From: an uncultured Spirochaetales bacterium
GTDB taxonomy: Bacteria > Spirochaetota > Spirochaetia > Treponematales > Treponemataceae
Direction of reading: 5' to 3'
NCBI GenBank assembly: GCA_946061495.1
Contig: CAMGSV010000120.1
Span: 1 to 7,807, forward strand
DNA length: 7,807 nucleotides
Below, one piece after another: positions 1 through 5,630 of the stretch (its first letter is position 1; each line of letters opens with the position of its first letter). Under the pieces are notes generated by a model. It saw only the letters and a list, made by a program, of their open reading frames with translations. It did not search any database and had not been told where the DNA came from. The position numbers were made by a program, and so were the translations under genes.

Positions 1-549
1 CTCCTGACTTCTTTCCGGATTGAGCGGTGTATCCTTGTTGGGAGATTGATTGAGCATGAGTCTGAGATAGGGGAGCGGGGTGTTCCTGAGGCCGGTGGAC
101 TTGTTGGGGCCCTCCTGGATCGTTTCCCGCTGGATTTCTTGTGTTCCGGGACTGGCAGGCTGAATCTGGATTCCCTCCACCGTGGAGTTGGTGCCGGGAA
201 CAACCAGCTCCAGCCCCTGGCCGGACTGCAGCAGGATGGCGGTATAGTAGTAGGTTCCCTTTGCTCTGAGGTAGTCGGTGTAGGAACGGGTGGTGTAGGG
301 CAGGGTTGCGATGGGAGCAATTCCCTCCAGCGCCTTGCTGCCAGCCTTCGGCTCTTGGGTGCGGTACAGCTGGATGGAGATAGTATCTGGCTCCATGGTT
401 TCCGGCAAGGTGGGTACCTGCCACGTGACCTGGATTTCTCCGTTGTCAATGGCCTGTGCTTGTATGTCTGAAACCATGAGTCTGGTATTCTGGGAAAACG
501 CTATGTTGACTGAAAAGAATGTAAGAACTATCAAAAATGAATGTTTCAT
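1..549 (-). CDS. Secreted protein with fibronectin type III-like domain (3' end outside window)
   Basis: The minus strand is open without a stop from an ATG at 549-547 to the window edge, giving 183 codons of an incomplete gene. Residues 1-19 look like a type I signal peptide: Lys2, then the hydrophobic stretch FLIVLTFFSV, then AFS before Gln20 as the likely cleavage site. There is no lipobox cysteine, so this is a secreted or periplasmic protein rather than a lipoprotein. Residues about 22-125 match the pattern of a fibronectin type III fold: a strand ending in IQVTWQVP, then ISIQLYRT, then a Tyr-Asp turn (SYTDYL) followed by GTYYYTAIL. The remainder is polar and rich in Pro, Gln and Asn, probably a linker. 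No Shine-Dalgarno sequence precedes the ATG, and a promoter-like sequence ends only 6 nt upstream. Function is unknown; such domains usually mediate binding at the cell envelope. The signal peptide and domain pattern make a real gene very likely; the domain name is an inference from pattern. Confidence 0.8.
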   Translation of the reverse strand, partial: MKHSFLIVLTFFSVNIAFSQNTRLMVSDIQAQAIDNGEIQVTWQVPTLPETMEPDTISIQLYRTQEPKAGSKALEGIAPIATLPYTTRSYTDYLRAKGTYYYTAILLQSGQGLELVVPGTNSTVEGIQIQPASPGTQEIQRETIQEGPNKSTGLRNTPLPYLRLMLNQSPNKDTPLNPERSQE

Positions 550-555
550 TCTTAT

Positions 556-584
556 ACTATGCGTTAAAATATTTTTTTTTTCAA
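556..584 (-). promoter_or_regulatory. Candidate sigma70-type promoter for the leftward gene
   Basis: On the minus strand TTGAAA (584-579) is followed after 17 bp by CATAGT (561-556), which has four of six bases of the TATAAT consensus. The spacer contains a run of seven A that continues from the -35 box. The -10 box ends 6 nt before the ATG at 549, so a transcript from here would start at or next to the start codon and be essentially leaderless. This is a prediction from consensus matching only. Confidence 0.4.
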
Positions 585-592
585 GGCCACTA

Positions 593-621
593 TGGACAAT
601 TCTCTCGGTTTATTTTATGCT
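593..621 (+). promoter_or_regulatory. Candidate sigma70-type promoter for the rightward operon
   Basis: TGGACA (593-598, five of six bases of TTGACA) is followed after 17 bp by TATGCT (616-621, four of six bases of TATAAT). Transcription would start near 627-629, on or beside the ATG at 628. If used, it excludes the upstream ATG at 592 as the start of the first gene, because that codon overlaps the -35 box. It would drive the Cas2-like gene and, since no terminator follows, prfB and the downstream envelope genes. Prediction from consensus only. Confidence 0.4.
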
Positions 622-627
622 GGAGCA

Positions 628-930
628 ATGTTTGTTTCTGTAATTTTGGATCCGAGTTCCATGGACTCGGCCAAGGCCCTTGCCTCGGTGCTCATTCACT
701 TTAGATTTAAGAAGGTTCAGCGGGCATGTTGGGAGCATTCCTCCATTTCCAAGGAAATGCTGGTGCTTCTGAAGAAGGAAATTGACCGCGTGACCGACTA
801 CTACGATGTGGTTCGTCTGTATCAATATCCTGTACAGGAATGTATGTGTCTTACAGAATTGTCCAAGAAAAAATGGAAGCGTTGCCTGCTGAAGGCTTCG
901 TCTCTCAAATCATCTGAATCAAAATATTAA
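628..930 (+). CDS. Small Cas2-fold-like protein, standalone
   Basis: This encodes 100 residues if started at ATG 628; an in-frame ATG at 592 would add 12 residues. I prefer 628 because the protein then begins MFVSVILDP, with the hydrophobic first strand and an Asp at position 8 as is typical of Cas2 proteins. A GGAG lies 3 nt before this ATG, and the 592 codon lies inside a probable -35 box. Further Cas2-like features are a helix followed by FKKVQRACWEH (about 27-37, matching the Cas2 strand RVQxSxFE) and DVVRLYQYP (60-68, matching DxVRIYxL). The C-terminus is basic (SKKKWKR at 79-85, then a Ser/Lys tail). Cas2 is a ferredoxin-fold dimer that works with Cas1 in spacer acquisition; related folds include VapD ribonucleases. 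No cas1 or repeat array is in this window, so a CRISPR role is unsupported. It ends 15 nt before prfB and is probably co-transcribed with it. The assignment is by pattern only; function is unknown. Confidence 0.72.
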   Translation: MFVSVILDPSSMDSAKALASVLIHFRFKKVQRACWEHSSISKEMLVLLKKEIDRVTDYYDVVRLYQYPVQECMCLTELSKKKWKRCLLKASSLKSSESKY

Positions 931-933
931 TCC

Positions 934-938
934 AAGGA
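934..938 (+). promoter_or_regulatory. Ribosome binding site of prfB
   Basis: AAGGA lies 7 nt before the ATG at 946. It fixes the start of the short zero-frame leader of the RF2 gene. This matters because a later in-frame ATG at 998 lies in the +1 frame and could be mistaken for the gene start. Confidence 0.8.
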
Positions 939-945
939 ACTAATT

Positions 946-2077
946 ATGATTGAAGACCTTAAAATGCCCATCACCTCTCTGAGAGAGGACATCCTCAATG
1001 TTTGGGGGCGTCTTTGACGTCCCTGCAATAGAAAGGGTCATAGCTGACAAGGAGAACCAGTCCGGAGAGCCGGGCTTCTGGGACAATCCCTCCAAGGCGG
1101 AGAAGGTGATGACGGAGATCAAACGTCTGCGTTCCCAGATTGATCCCTGGAAGGAGCTCAAAACCGCCGCAGAGGACATGGAAGCCCTCTACGAGCTGGG
1201 AGTCGAGACCGGGGACGACTCGGTGGAGCCTGAGCTGAAGGCCCTCTACGACCAGACCCTGGCAGCCTACGAAAAGCAGAGCATCCTGAACCTGCTGTCC
1301 GATGAGGTGGACCGCAACGGTGCCTTCCTCACCATCCATGCTGGTGCTGGAGGAACGGAGGCCTGTGACTGGGCTTCCATGCTGTGCCGCATGTACAGCC
1401 GCTGGGCGGAGAACCGTGGCTTCAAGATTGAGACGGTGGACATGCTGGAGGCGGAGGGCGGCATCAAGTCCGTGACCCTCCAGATTTCCGGAGACTATGC
1501 CTACGGCTACTTGAAGTGCGAGGCGGGAATCCACCGGCTGGTGCGCATCAGCCCCTTCGATTCCAACGCCCGCCGCCACACCTCCTTCACCTCCATCTAC
1601 GTGTTTCCTGTGCTGGACGATACCATCGAGGTGGAGATTCGTCCCGAGGATCTGCGGGTGGACACCTATCGTGCCGGCGGAGCTGGTGGTCAGCACGTGA
1701 ACAAGACTGACTCCGCCGTCCGCTTTACCCACATCCCCACGGGAATTGTGGTGGCCTGCCAGACGGAGCGCAGCCAGCTGATGAACCGCGCCACCGCCAT
1801 GAGCATGCTGAAGGCACGGCTCTACGAGCATTATCGCCAGGAGCGGGAGAAGGAGAACGCCAAGTTCGCCGCTGAGAAAAAGGACATTTCCTGGGGCAAC
1901 CAGATTCGCTCCTATGTGTTCCAGCCCTACACCATGGTGAAGGACCACCGCACCAAGCACGAGTCAGGAAACATCCAGGCGGTGATGGATGGTGCCCTTG
2001 ATCCCTTCATCGAGGCTTATCTCACTGCCCGATGGAAGGGGCAGCCCCTGGTTGCCGATGATGGGGATGACGTGTAA
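946..2077 (+). CDS. prfB: Peptide chain release factor 2, with programmed +1 frameshift
   Basis: RF2 recognises UGA and UAA stop codons in the ribosomal A site and triggers hydrolysis of peptidyl-tRNA. The gene is split: 23 codons from ATG 946 end at an in-frame TGA (1015-1017), and the main frame resumes at GAC 1016 after skipping T1015, giving 376 residues in all, close to the usual 365 or so. The stop-recognition tripeptide is SPF at residues 202-204, which is diagnostic of RF2 rather than RF1 (PxT). The catalytic GGQ is at 247-249 within RAGGAGGQHVNKT, preceded by Ala246. The frame between 1016 and 2077 is uninterrupted and the C-terminal domain is complete, so this is regulated decoding and not a pseudogene. 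Expression is autoregulated: when RF2 is scarce the ribosome pauses at UGA and shifts frame. The stop TAA shares its last base with the ATG of the next gene, implying translational coupling. The identification is secure. Confidence 0.98.
1004..1018 (+). promoter_or_regulatory. RF2 programmed +1 frameshift signal
   Basis: The site has all elements known from prfB genes. An internal Shine-Dalgarno-like GGGGG (1004-1008) is followed by a three-base spacer CGT, the slippery codon CTT (1012-1014), the stop TGA (1015-1017) and C at 1018. TGA followed by C is an inefficient termination context. Peptidyl-tRNA(Leu) slips from CUU to UUU, after which translation continues with GAC. The three-base spacing between the G run and CTT is the same as in the Escherichia coli signal. 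Confidence 0.97.
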
Positions 2078-3753
2078 TGGTGAGAAGGCTTGTTGTTCTT
2101 GCCTTCATCACAAGCCTCTTTTTCGGACCTGTCTGGGGCGTGCAAGCTGCAAATACCCCCACAGCTGCTACGTGGGTTGTGGGGGCTCGTTCCTTCATTC
2201 TAAATACTTCTCCCTTTCATGATGTGAGCAGTCTCAATGAATTGTCCACCTCCATTCCCACCTTGATTTTGGAACACCTGGCCGATGTGGGGGTTCGTGT
2301 TCTTGACCCAGAGGAATTGCTCCAAAGACAGCTGAAGGACTTGTACAAGCAGCGAACCAGTCTCGGTTCTTCTTTGTCTGCTGCCATCAAGGAACGGGAC
2401 CGTCAGCTTTTTCTTTCCGGCAAGGAAAAGGTTCTTATGAAGAGTCTTGCTGCCGAGGAAAAGAAGATAGAAAAGATTCGGGGGCAGTTGGAGGAACTTG
2501 ACCATGAAATCGATCGCGTGAGCCTTCAGGTGAAGGAGCGGGATTATTCGGACATTGAGGAGCGGAGGGAAAGGGTCGCCTTGTGGCAGAATGATCCAGA
2601 GAAGCTGTTCCAGCCAGAGAAGGTGACGAACGAGGTGATAAACGGCCTTTTGACGGGGAAAATCACGGTATCCGGCAACTATCTTTTGGTACGTGTTCAG
2701 TTGACCATCTATCCTGGCCACCTGCAGGTGATTGAGGTGCGTTCCGCTGCCGCTGTGGCAGAGGTGGATTCCATGGCTCAAGATTTAGCTCGCCAACTGG
2801 TTCCAGTGCTGCAAAACAGGCCGACTGTTTTTGTTTCCTTCAATTTAATGCCCCCAGAAGCAAAGCAAGATGCCAGAATCATGGTGGATGACCAGGTGTT
2901 TCAGGCCAGGAATCTTTCTGAGGGCGAACTGCTTTTGCCAGCAGGTACCCACACCATTGTTGTGGAGGCCGATGGGTTCAATACCAAGAGCTTTTCGTGT
3001 GATTTTTTGAATAGTGACAATTTTTTGGTGAATGTAGATTTGTCCCCGGCTGAGAGTCGAGCGGTAGAGTTTATTGCGAGGAGGGAGCAAGAAGAGCGTG
3101 TATACATCAATGGATTTCCGGCGGGTGGGTTCAATCAGGAGCTGGATGTGCCTGTGGGGCTTGTTTTTGGAACCGTCTTGCCTACCCCGCTGCCAAAGTC
3201 TGAGAATGAGGCTGCATCGAGGGAGGAGCAAGGGAAATCGGAAGCGTCAATGGAGTCGGTTGAGCCTTCTGAATCGTCGGACTTCGGGGAATTGGTGGAT
3301 TCAACAGATATGGCAGCAGATGTCATACTGCAGGAGAAGGTAGCCGATGCCTCGCCTCAGGTTGTACAGGCAGCTTCTGAAAGTCAGGATTCCTTTTATT
3401 TTGTGGCGGATGTCCCGTCGGGAACAGGGCTGTTGCAGCTGAATGTGAGATTGAAAAGGGATACGGCGGCAATTTCTTCTCGGATTGAAAAAAGGCGTCG
3501 TGTCATGTATAATTCCTACAGTGCCTTGCTTGTTTCCTTGATTCCGTCCTTTGTTTCCTATGGAATGCCCGTCAATATGAGTAATGGCTGGGCCTTGGGG
3601 CATGAGTCTGAGGAAACGGTCAAAATGTGGAAGAATATTTATACTGGTTCCATGATTCTATCTGCAGGTTTGGGTGTCAATCTTGCGGTGCAGATAGGGC
3701 TTTTCCTAGGTGCTGCTGATAGTGTGCTGCCGGAGCGGGCAAAGTCACGATAA
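2077..3753 (+). CDS. Secreted protein with coiled coil, PEGA-like domain and C-terminal hydrophobic segments
   Basis: I do not recognise a named gene. The 558-residue product starts with a signal peptide (Arg3-Arg4, hydrophobic core, VQA before residue 25). Residues about 33-82 and 205-250 (a VARSF-like strand, SIPTLILEHL, GVRVLDPEEL; later ITVSGNYLLVRVQLTIY) resemble the alpha/beta fold of TolB-N/CsgG-like periplasmic proteins, a weak inference. A charged heptad-like helix runs from about 81 to 170 and is probably a coiled coil. Residues 258-325 resemble a PEGA domain, with VDDQVF, then LLLPAGTHTIVVEADGF. Residues 371-437 are Ser/Glu-rich and low in complexity, probably a flexible linker. 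Two hydrophobic segments lie at about 478-497 and 520-547, the first preceded by KRRR at 472-475. The protein is probably anchored in the envelope by its C-terminus. The start shares one base with the prfB stop (TAATG), and GGGGA lies about 10 nt upstream. It may be a scaffold or cell-wall-associated protein, but no enzymatic motif is visible. Confidence 0.85.
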   Translation: MVRRLVVLAFITSLFFGPVWGVQAANTPTAATWVVGARSFILNTSPFHDVSSLNELSTSIPTLILEHLADVGVRVLDPEELLQRQLKDLYKQRTSLGSSLSAAIKERDRQLFLSGKEKVLMKSLAAEEKKIEKIRGQLEELDHEIDRVSLQVKERDYSDIEERRERVALWQNDPEKLFQPEKVTNEVINGLLTGKITVSGNYLLVRVQLTIYPGHLQVIEVRSAAAVAEVDSMAQDLARQLVPVLQNRPTVFVSFNLMPPEAKQDARIMVDDQVFQARNLSEGELLLPAGTHTIVVEADGFNTKSFSCDFLNSDNFLVNVDLSPAESRAVEFIARREQEERVYINGFPAGGFNQELDVPVGLVFGTVLPTPLPKSENEAASREEQGKSEASMESVEPSESSDFGELVDSTDMAADVILQEKVADASPQVVQAASESQDSFYFVADVPSGTGLLQLNVRLKRDTAAISSRIEKRRRVMYNSYSALLVSLIPSFVSYGMPVNMSNGWALGHESEETVKMWKNIYTGSMILSAGLGVNLAVQIGLFLGAADSVLPERAKSR

Positions 3754-3789
3754 TTCACATTAGAATTCATTTTTTGTCGGGGTGTATGT

Positions 3790-4683
3790 ATGGCAAAGAC
3801 CAAGTTTGCGGAGAAACTGAGAAATTTCTTTGGAATTCACAAGGACAGGGACGAGGCATTCTTTGAGGAGCTTTCTGACCTGCTGATTGAAGGCGACTTG
3901 GGCGCACGGACGGTCTTTGAGCTGGTGGAGGAGCTGGAGAAAACCTGCCGTTCCCAGAAGATTGCGGGTGAGCGGGAAATCCTCCTGCAGCTGAAGTCCC
4001 GGCTTTTGGAATTTGTTCGGGCGACTGATTTGCAGCCGGAGCCGGGAAAGGTGAACATCTACATGGTGCTTGGGGTGAATGGGGTGGGAAAGACCACATC
4101 CGTGGCAAAGTTGGCAGGCTTTTATCGTGATGGGGGCTACCAGAATGCTGCCCCGACCCCGGTAATTATGGCAGCCGCCGATACCTTCCGTGCCGCCGCC
4201 ATCGAGCAGTTGCAGCTCCACGGCCAGCGGCTTGATCTGCGGGTGGTGGCCCATCAGCATGGAGCCGACCCTTCTGCAGTGGTGTTTGACGCCGCAGATG
4301 CCGTTTCTGCAAAGGGAGGCGGACTGGTGCTGGCAGATACGGCCGGACGGCTCCACAACAAGGAGAATCTGGTGCGGGAGCTGCAGAAAATTGACCGGGT
4401 GGCCGCCTCCAAGGCAGATGATGGCTGCTACAAGAAGATTCTGGTGATAGACGGCACCACCGGCCAGAACGGATTGCGGCAGGCGGAGGTGTTCCATCAG
4501 GCGGTGGGACTTGATGCCGTCATTCTGACAAAATACGACTCCACCGCCAAGGGTGGCATTGCCGCCGCCATCGGCAAAGAATTCGGCATACCGGTGGCCT
4601 TCATCTGCTTCGGCGAGGGCTACAAGGATATACGGCCCTTTGATCCCGACCACTATCTGGACGAATTCCTGGGATTGGATTGA
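3790..4683 (+). CDS. ftsY: Signal recognition particle receptor FtsY (SRP GTPase)
   Basis: FtsY binds the Ffh-4.5S RNA particle carrying a translating ribosome and hands it to SecYEG at the inner membrane, with reciprocal GTP hydrolysis in the two GTPases. The 297-residue protein shows the complete NG domain. A basic amphipathic N-terminal helix (KFAEKLRNFFG) leads into the four-helix N domain (about 1-85). Then come G1 GVNGVGKTT at 95-103, the SRP-type insertion motif DTFRAAA at 131-137, DTAGR at 183-187, the GTTGQNG region, TKYD at 247-250 and the C-terminal closing motif with FGEGYKDIRPF. The acidic A domain of enterobacterial FtsY is absent, as in many bacteria, so membrane contact probably relies on the N-terminal helix. 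After TKYD the sequence is STAKGG where most family members have GTAKGG, a mild variant. The start at 3790 is supported by GGGGTG 5 nt upstream. The 36-bp gap before it is the largest within the operon after prfB. The stop TGA overlaps the next ATG by one base. Confidence 0.97.
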   Translation: MAKTKFAEKLRNFFGIHKDRDEAFFEELSDLLIEGDLGARTVFELVEELEKTCRSQKIAGEREILLQLKSRLLEFVRATDLQPEPGKVNIYMVLGVNGVGKTTSVAKLAGFYRDGGYQNAAPTPVIMAAADTFRAAAIEQLQLHGQRLDLRVVAHQHGADPSAVVFDAADAVSAKGGGLVLADTAGRLHNKENLVRELQKIDRVAASKADDGCYKKILVIDGTTGQNGLRQAEVFHQAVGLDAVILTKYDSTAKGGIAAAIGKEFGIPVAFICFGEGYKDIRPFDPDHYLDEFLGLD

Positions 4684-5630
4684 TGGATTTTACCCGTCGA
4701 TGCCTGTTTCCTTTTTTCATCATTGTCTTCCTATCGGCGGTAACCATGCTGCCCTCCCAGGAGTCTTATTCAGGGGAGGCTGATGGGATGGAGCCTGCCG
4801 TGGTGGAGACAGGAGCTGTACCAGAGAAGCTGTTGCTGAATGATAAGAATGAGGCACGGCTCCATCTGTATGACGGTGAGGAGACGGCGGTTTTTTCCTA
4901 TAGCGGTGGTGGTCGCTTGGCCACCATGGCTAACAATACCTTTACCCACAGAATTTACGATAAGGCATATCGTCTCAAAAGCAAGCTCGTCTGGCAGGAT
5001 GAATCTGCGGGTGTCTCGAAGTCTGCTGAGGTAAAAGGTGACGGGGAGGTTCTGTTGGTGCCACCACGGCTCGTGTCCCAGGAGGATTACTACTACCATG
5101 ACTCTGGTGGCTACCAGCGGGTGGTGCTGACGGATTTTCTGGAAACAAACTGTACGGAGCGCTTCTTTTCTTCGGATGGCCTTCTGATTCGGGAGGAATT
5201 CTACCAGTTCATTCCAGCGGAGGCTTCAAAAGAACGGGCTTCCGAAATCACGGTGGAAGCTGCTGCTGAGCCAGTCACTGACCTTCCCCGTGATCCTTGG
5301 CAGGGCTTTCCAAAGCTGACCCTCACCAAGAAAATCGAGTATCAGTATAATGGTGAGGATGCTCTGACAGAGCGGTTGACCACCCATCTTGGTGGGGAGA
5401 ACGCTTTTACGGAACGGATAGTGTACCACCAGCCGGGGAATATCCACGGTGGATATGATACCTTTGAGGGTGACCAGCTCCTTGTGTCTCGAAGCTACCA
5501 GGATGAGAATCACTATACGGAGACACGATATATCGACAATATCAGGATAGAGTCCCTGTACAGTGGAGCAAGGCTTATTTCCGAGACAATCTATCTTGAC
5601 GGAAAGGAATTGAGGAGAACAGAGTATTGA
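4683..5630 (+). CDS. Uncharacterised secreted beta-rich protein preceding the Lol genes
   Basis: I do not recognise this gene. It encodes 315 residues from ATG 4683, which overlaps the ftsY stop in TGATG; a TTG codon directly before it is less likely to be the start. The N-terminus has Arg5-Arg6 followed by a hydrophobic stretch to about residue 23, consistent with a signal peptide. The only nearby cysteine (Cys7) precedes the hydrophobic core, so it is not a lipobox. The mature part is polar, with many short strands of alternating residues. Units resembling YD or MORN-like repeats appear, such as LYDGEETAVFSYSGGGRL near 62-77, FFSSDGLLIREEFYQF in the middle, and several xxTERxxxx or xxSExxYxDGxE units between about 212 and the C-terminus. 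This suggests an extended beta-sheet structure in the periplasm or at the cell surface. It overlaps the following Lol permease by 4 nt, so its product is made together with the lipoprotein exporter. A role in lipoprotein or outer membrane handling is speculation from context. Confidence 0.82.
   Translation: MDFTRRCLFPFFIIVFLSAVTMLPSQESYSGEADGMEPAVVETGAVPEKLLLNDKNEARLHLYDGEETAVFSYSGGGRLATMANNTFTHRIYDKAYRLKSKLVWQDESAGVSKSAEVKGDGEVLLVPPRLVSQEDYYYHDSGGYQRVVLTDFLETNCTERFFSSDGLLIREEFYQFIPAEASKERASEITVEAAAEPVTDLPRDPWQGFPKLTLTKKIEYQYNGEDALTERLTTHLGGENAFTERIVYHQPGNIHGGYDTFEGDQLLVSRSYQDENHYTETRYIDNIRIESLYSGARLISETIYLDGKELRRTEY
5612..5617 (+). promoter_or_regulatory. Ribosome binding site deciding a TTG start
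   Basis: GAGGAG lies 9 nt before TTG 5627 and is the best Shine-Dalgarno match near the beginning of the first Lol permease. It supports the non-ATG start there, which overlaps the preceding stop codon as TTGA. The first in-frame ATG comes only after the first membrane segment has begun, so it cannot be the true start. Confidence 0.65.

Noticed and set aside
46..471. Plus-strand open frame of 141 codons, and another at 311-643
   Set aside because: They lie opposite the signal-peptide/FN3-like minus-strand frame, have Gly/Leu/Val-rich compositions without domain pattern, and lack a Shine-Dalgarno sequence.
592..594. ATG at 592 as the start of the Cas2-like gene
   Set aside because: It overlaps a probable -35 box, has no Shine-Dalgarno sequence, and would add 12 residues in front of the conserved first strand.
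628..945. CRISPR-Cas locus
   Set aside because: Only a Cas2-like protein is present; no spaced direct repeats or other cas genes are seen anywhere in the window.
998..1015. ATG at 998 as the start of prfB
   Set aside because: The upstream 23-codon leader with its own ribosome binding site and the complete frameshift signal show that translation starts at 946.
1015..1017. In-frame TGA taken as evidence of a broken gene
   Set aside because: It is the regulated stop of the RF2 frameshift signal, and the rest of the gene is intact.
995..1960. Minus-strand open frame of 321 codons opposite prfB
   Set aside because: It is long only because prfB codons are GC-biased. Its His/Leu/Gly-rich translation resembles no family and prfB on the plus strand is certain.
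3761..3766. TAGAAT as the -10 box of a promoter for ftsY
   Set aside because: The -10 match is good, but nothing resembling a -35 box lies 16-18 bp upstream, so an internal promoter is not supported.
3760..4653. Minus-strand open frame of 297 codons opposite ftsY
   Set aside because: It is an antisense shadow of a certain gene, with no recognisable motif.
4680..4682. TTG at 4680 as the start of the secreted protein gene
   Set aside because: The adjacent ATG at 4683 forms the usual TGATG overlap with the ftsY stop and is the stronger start codon.
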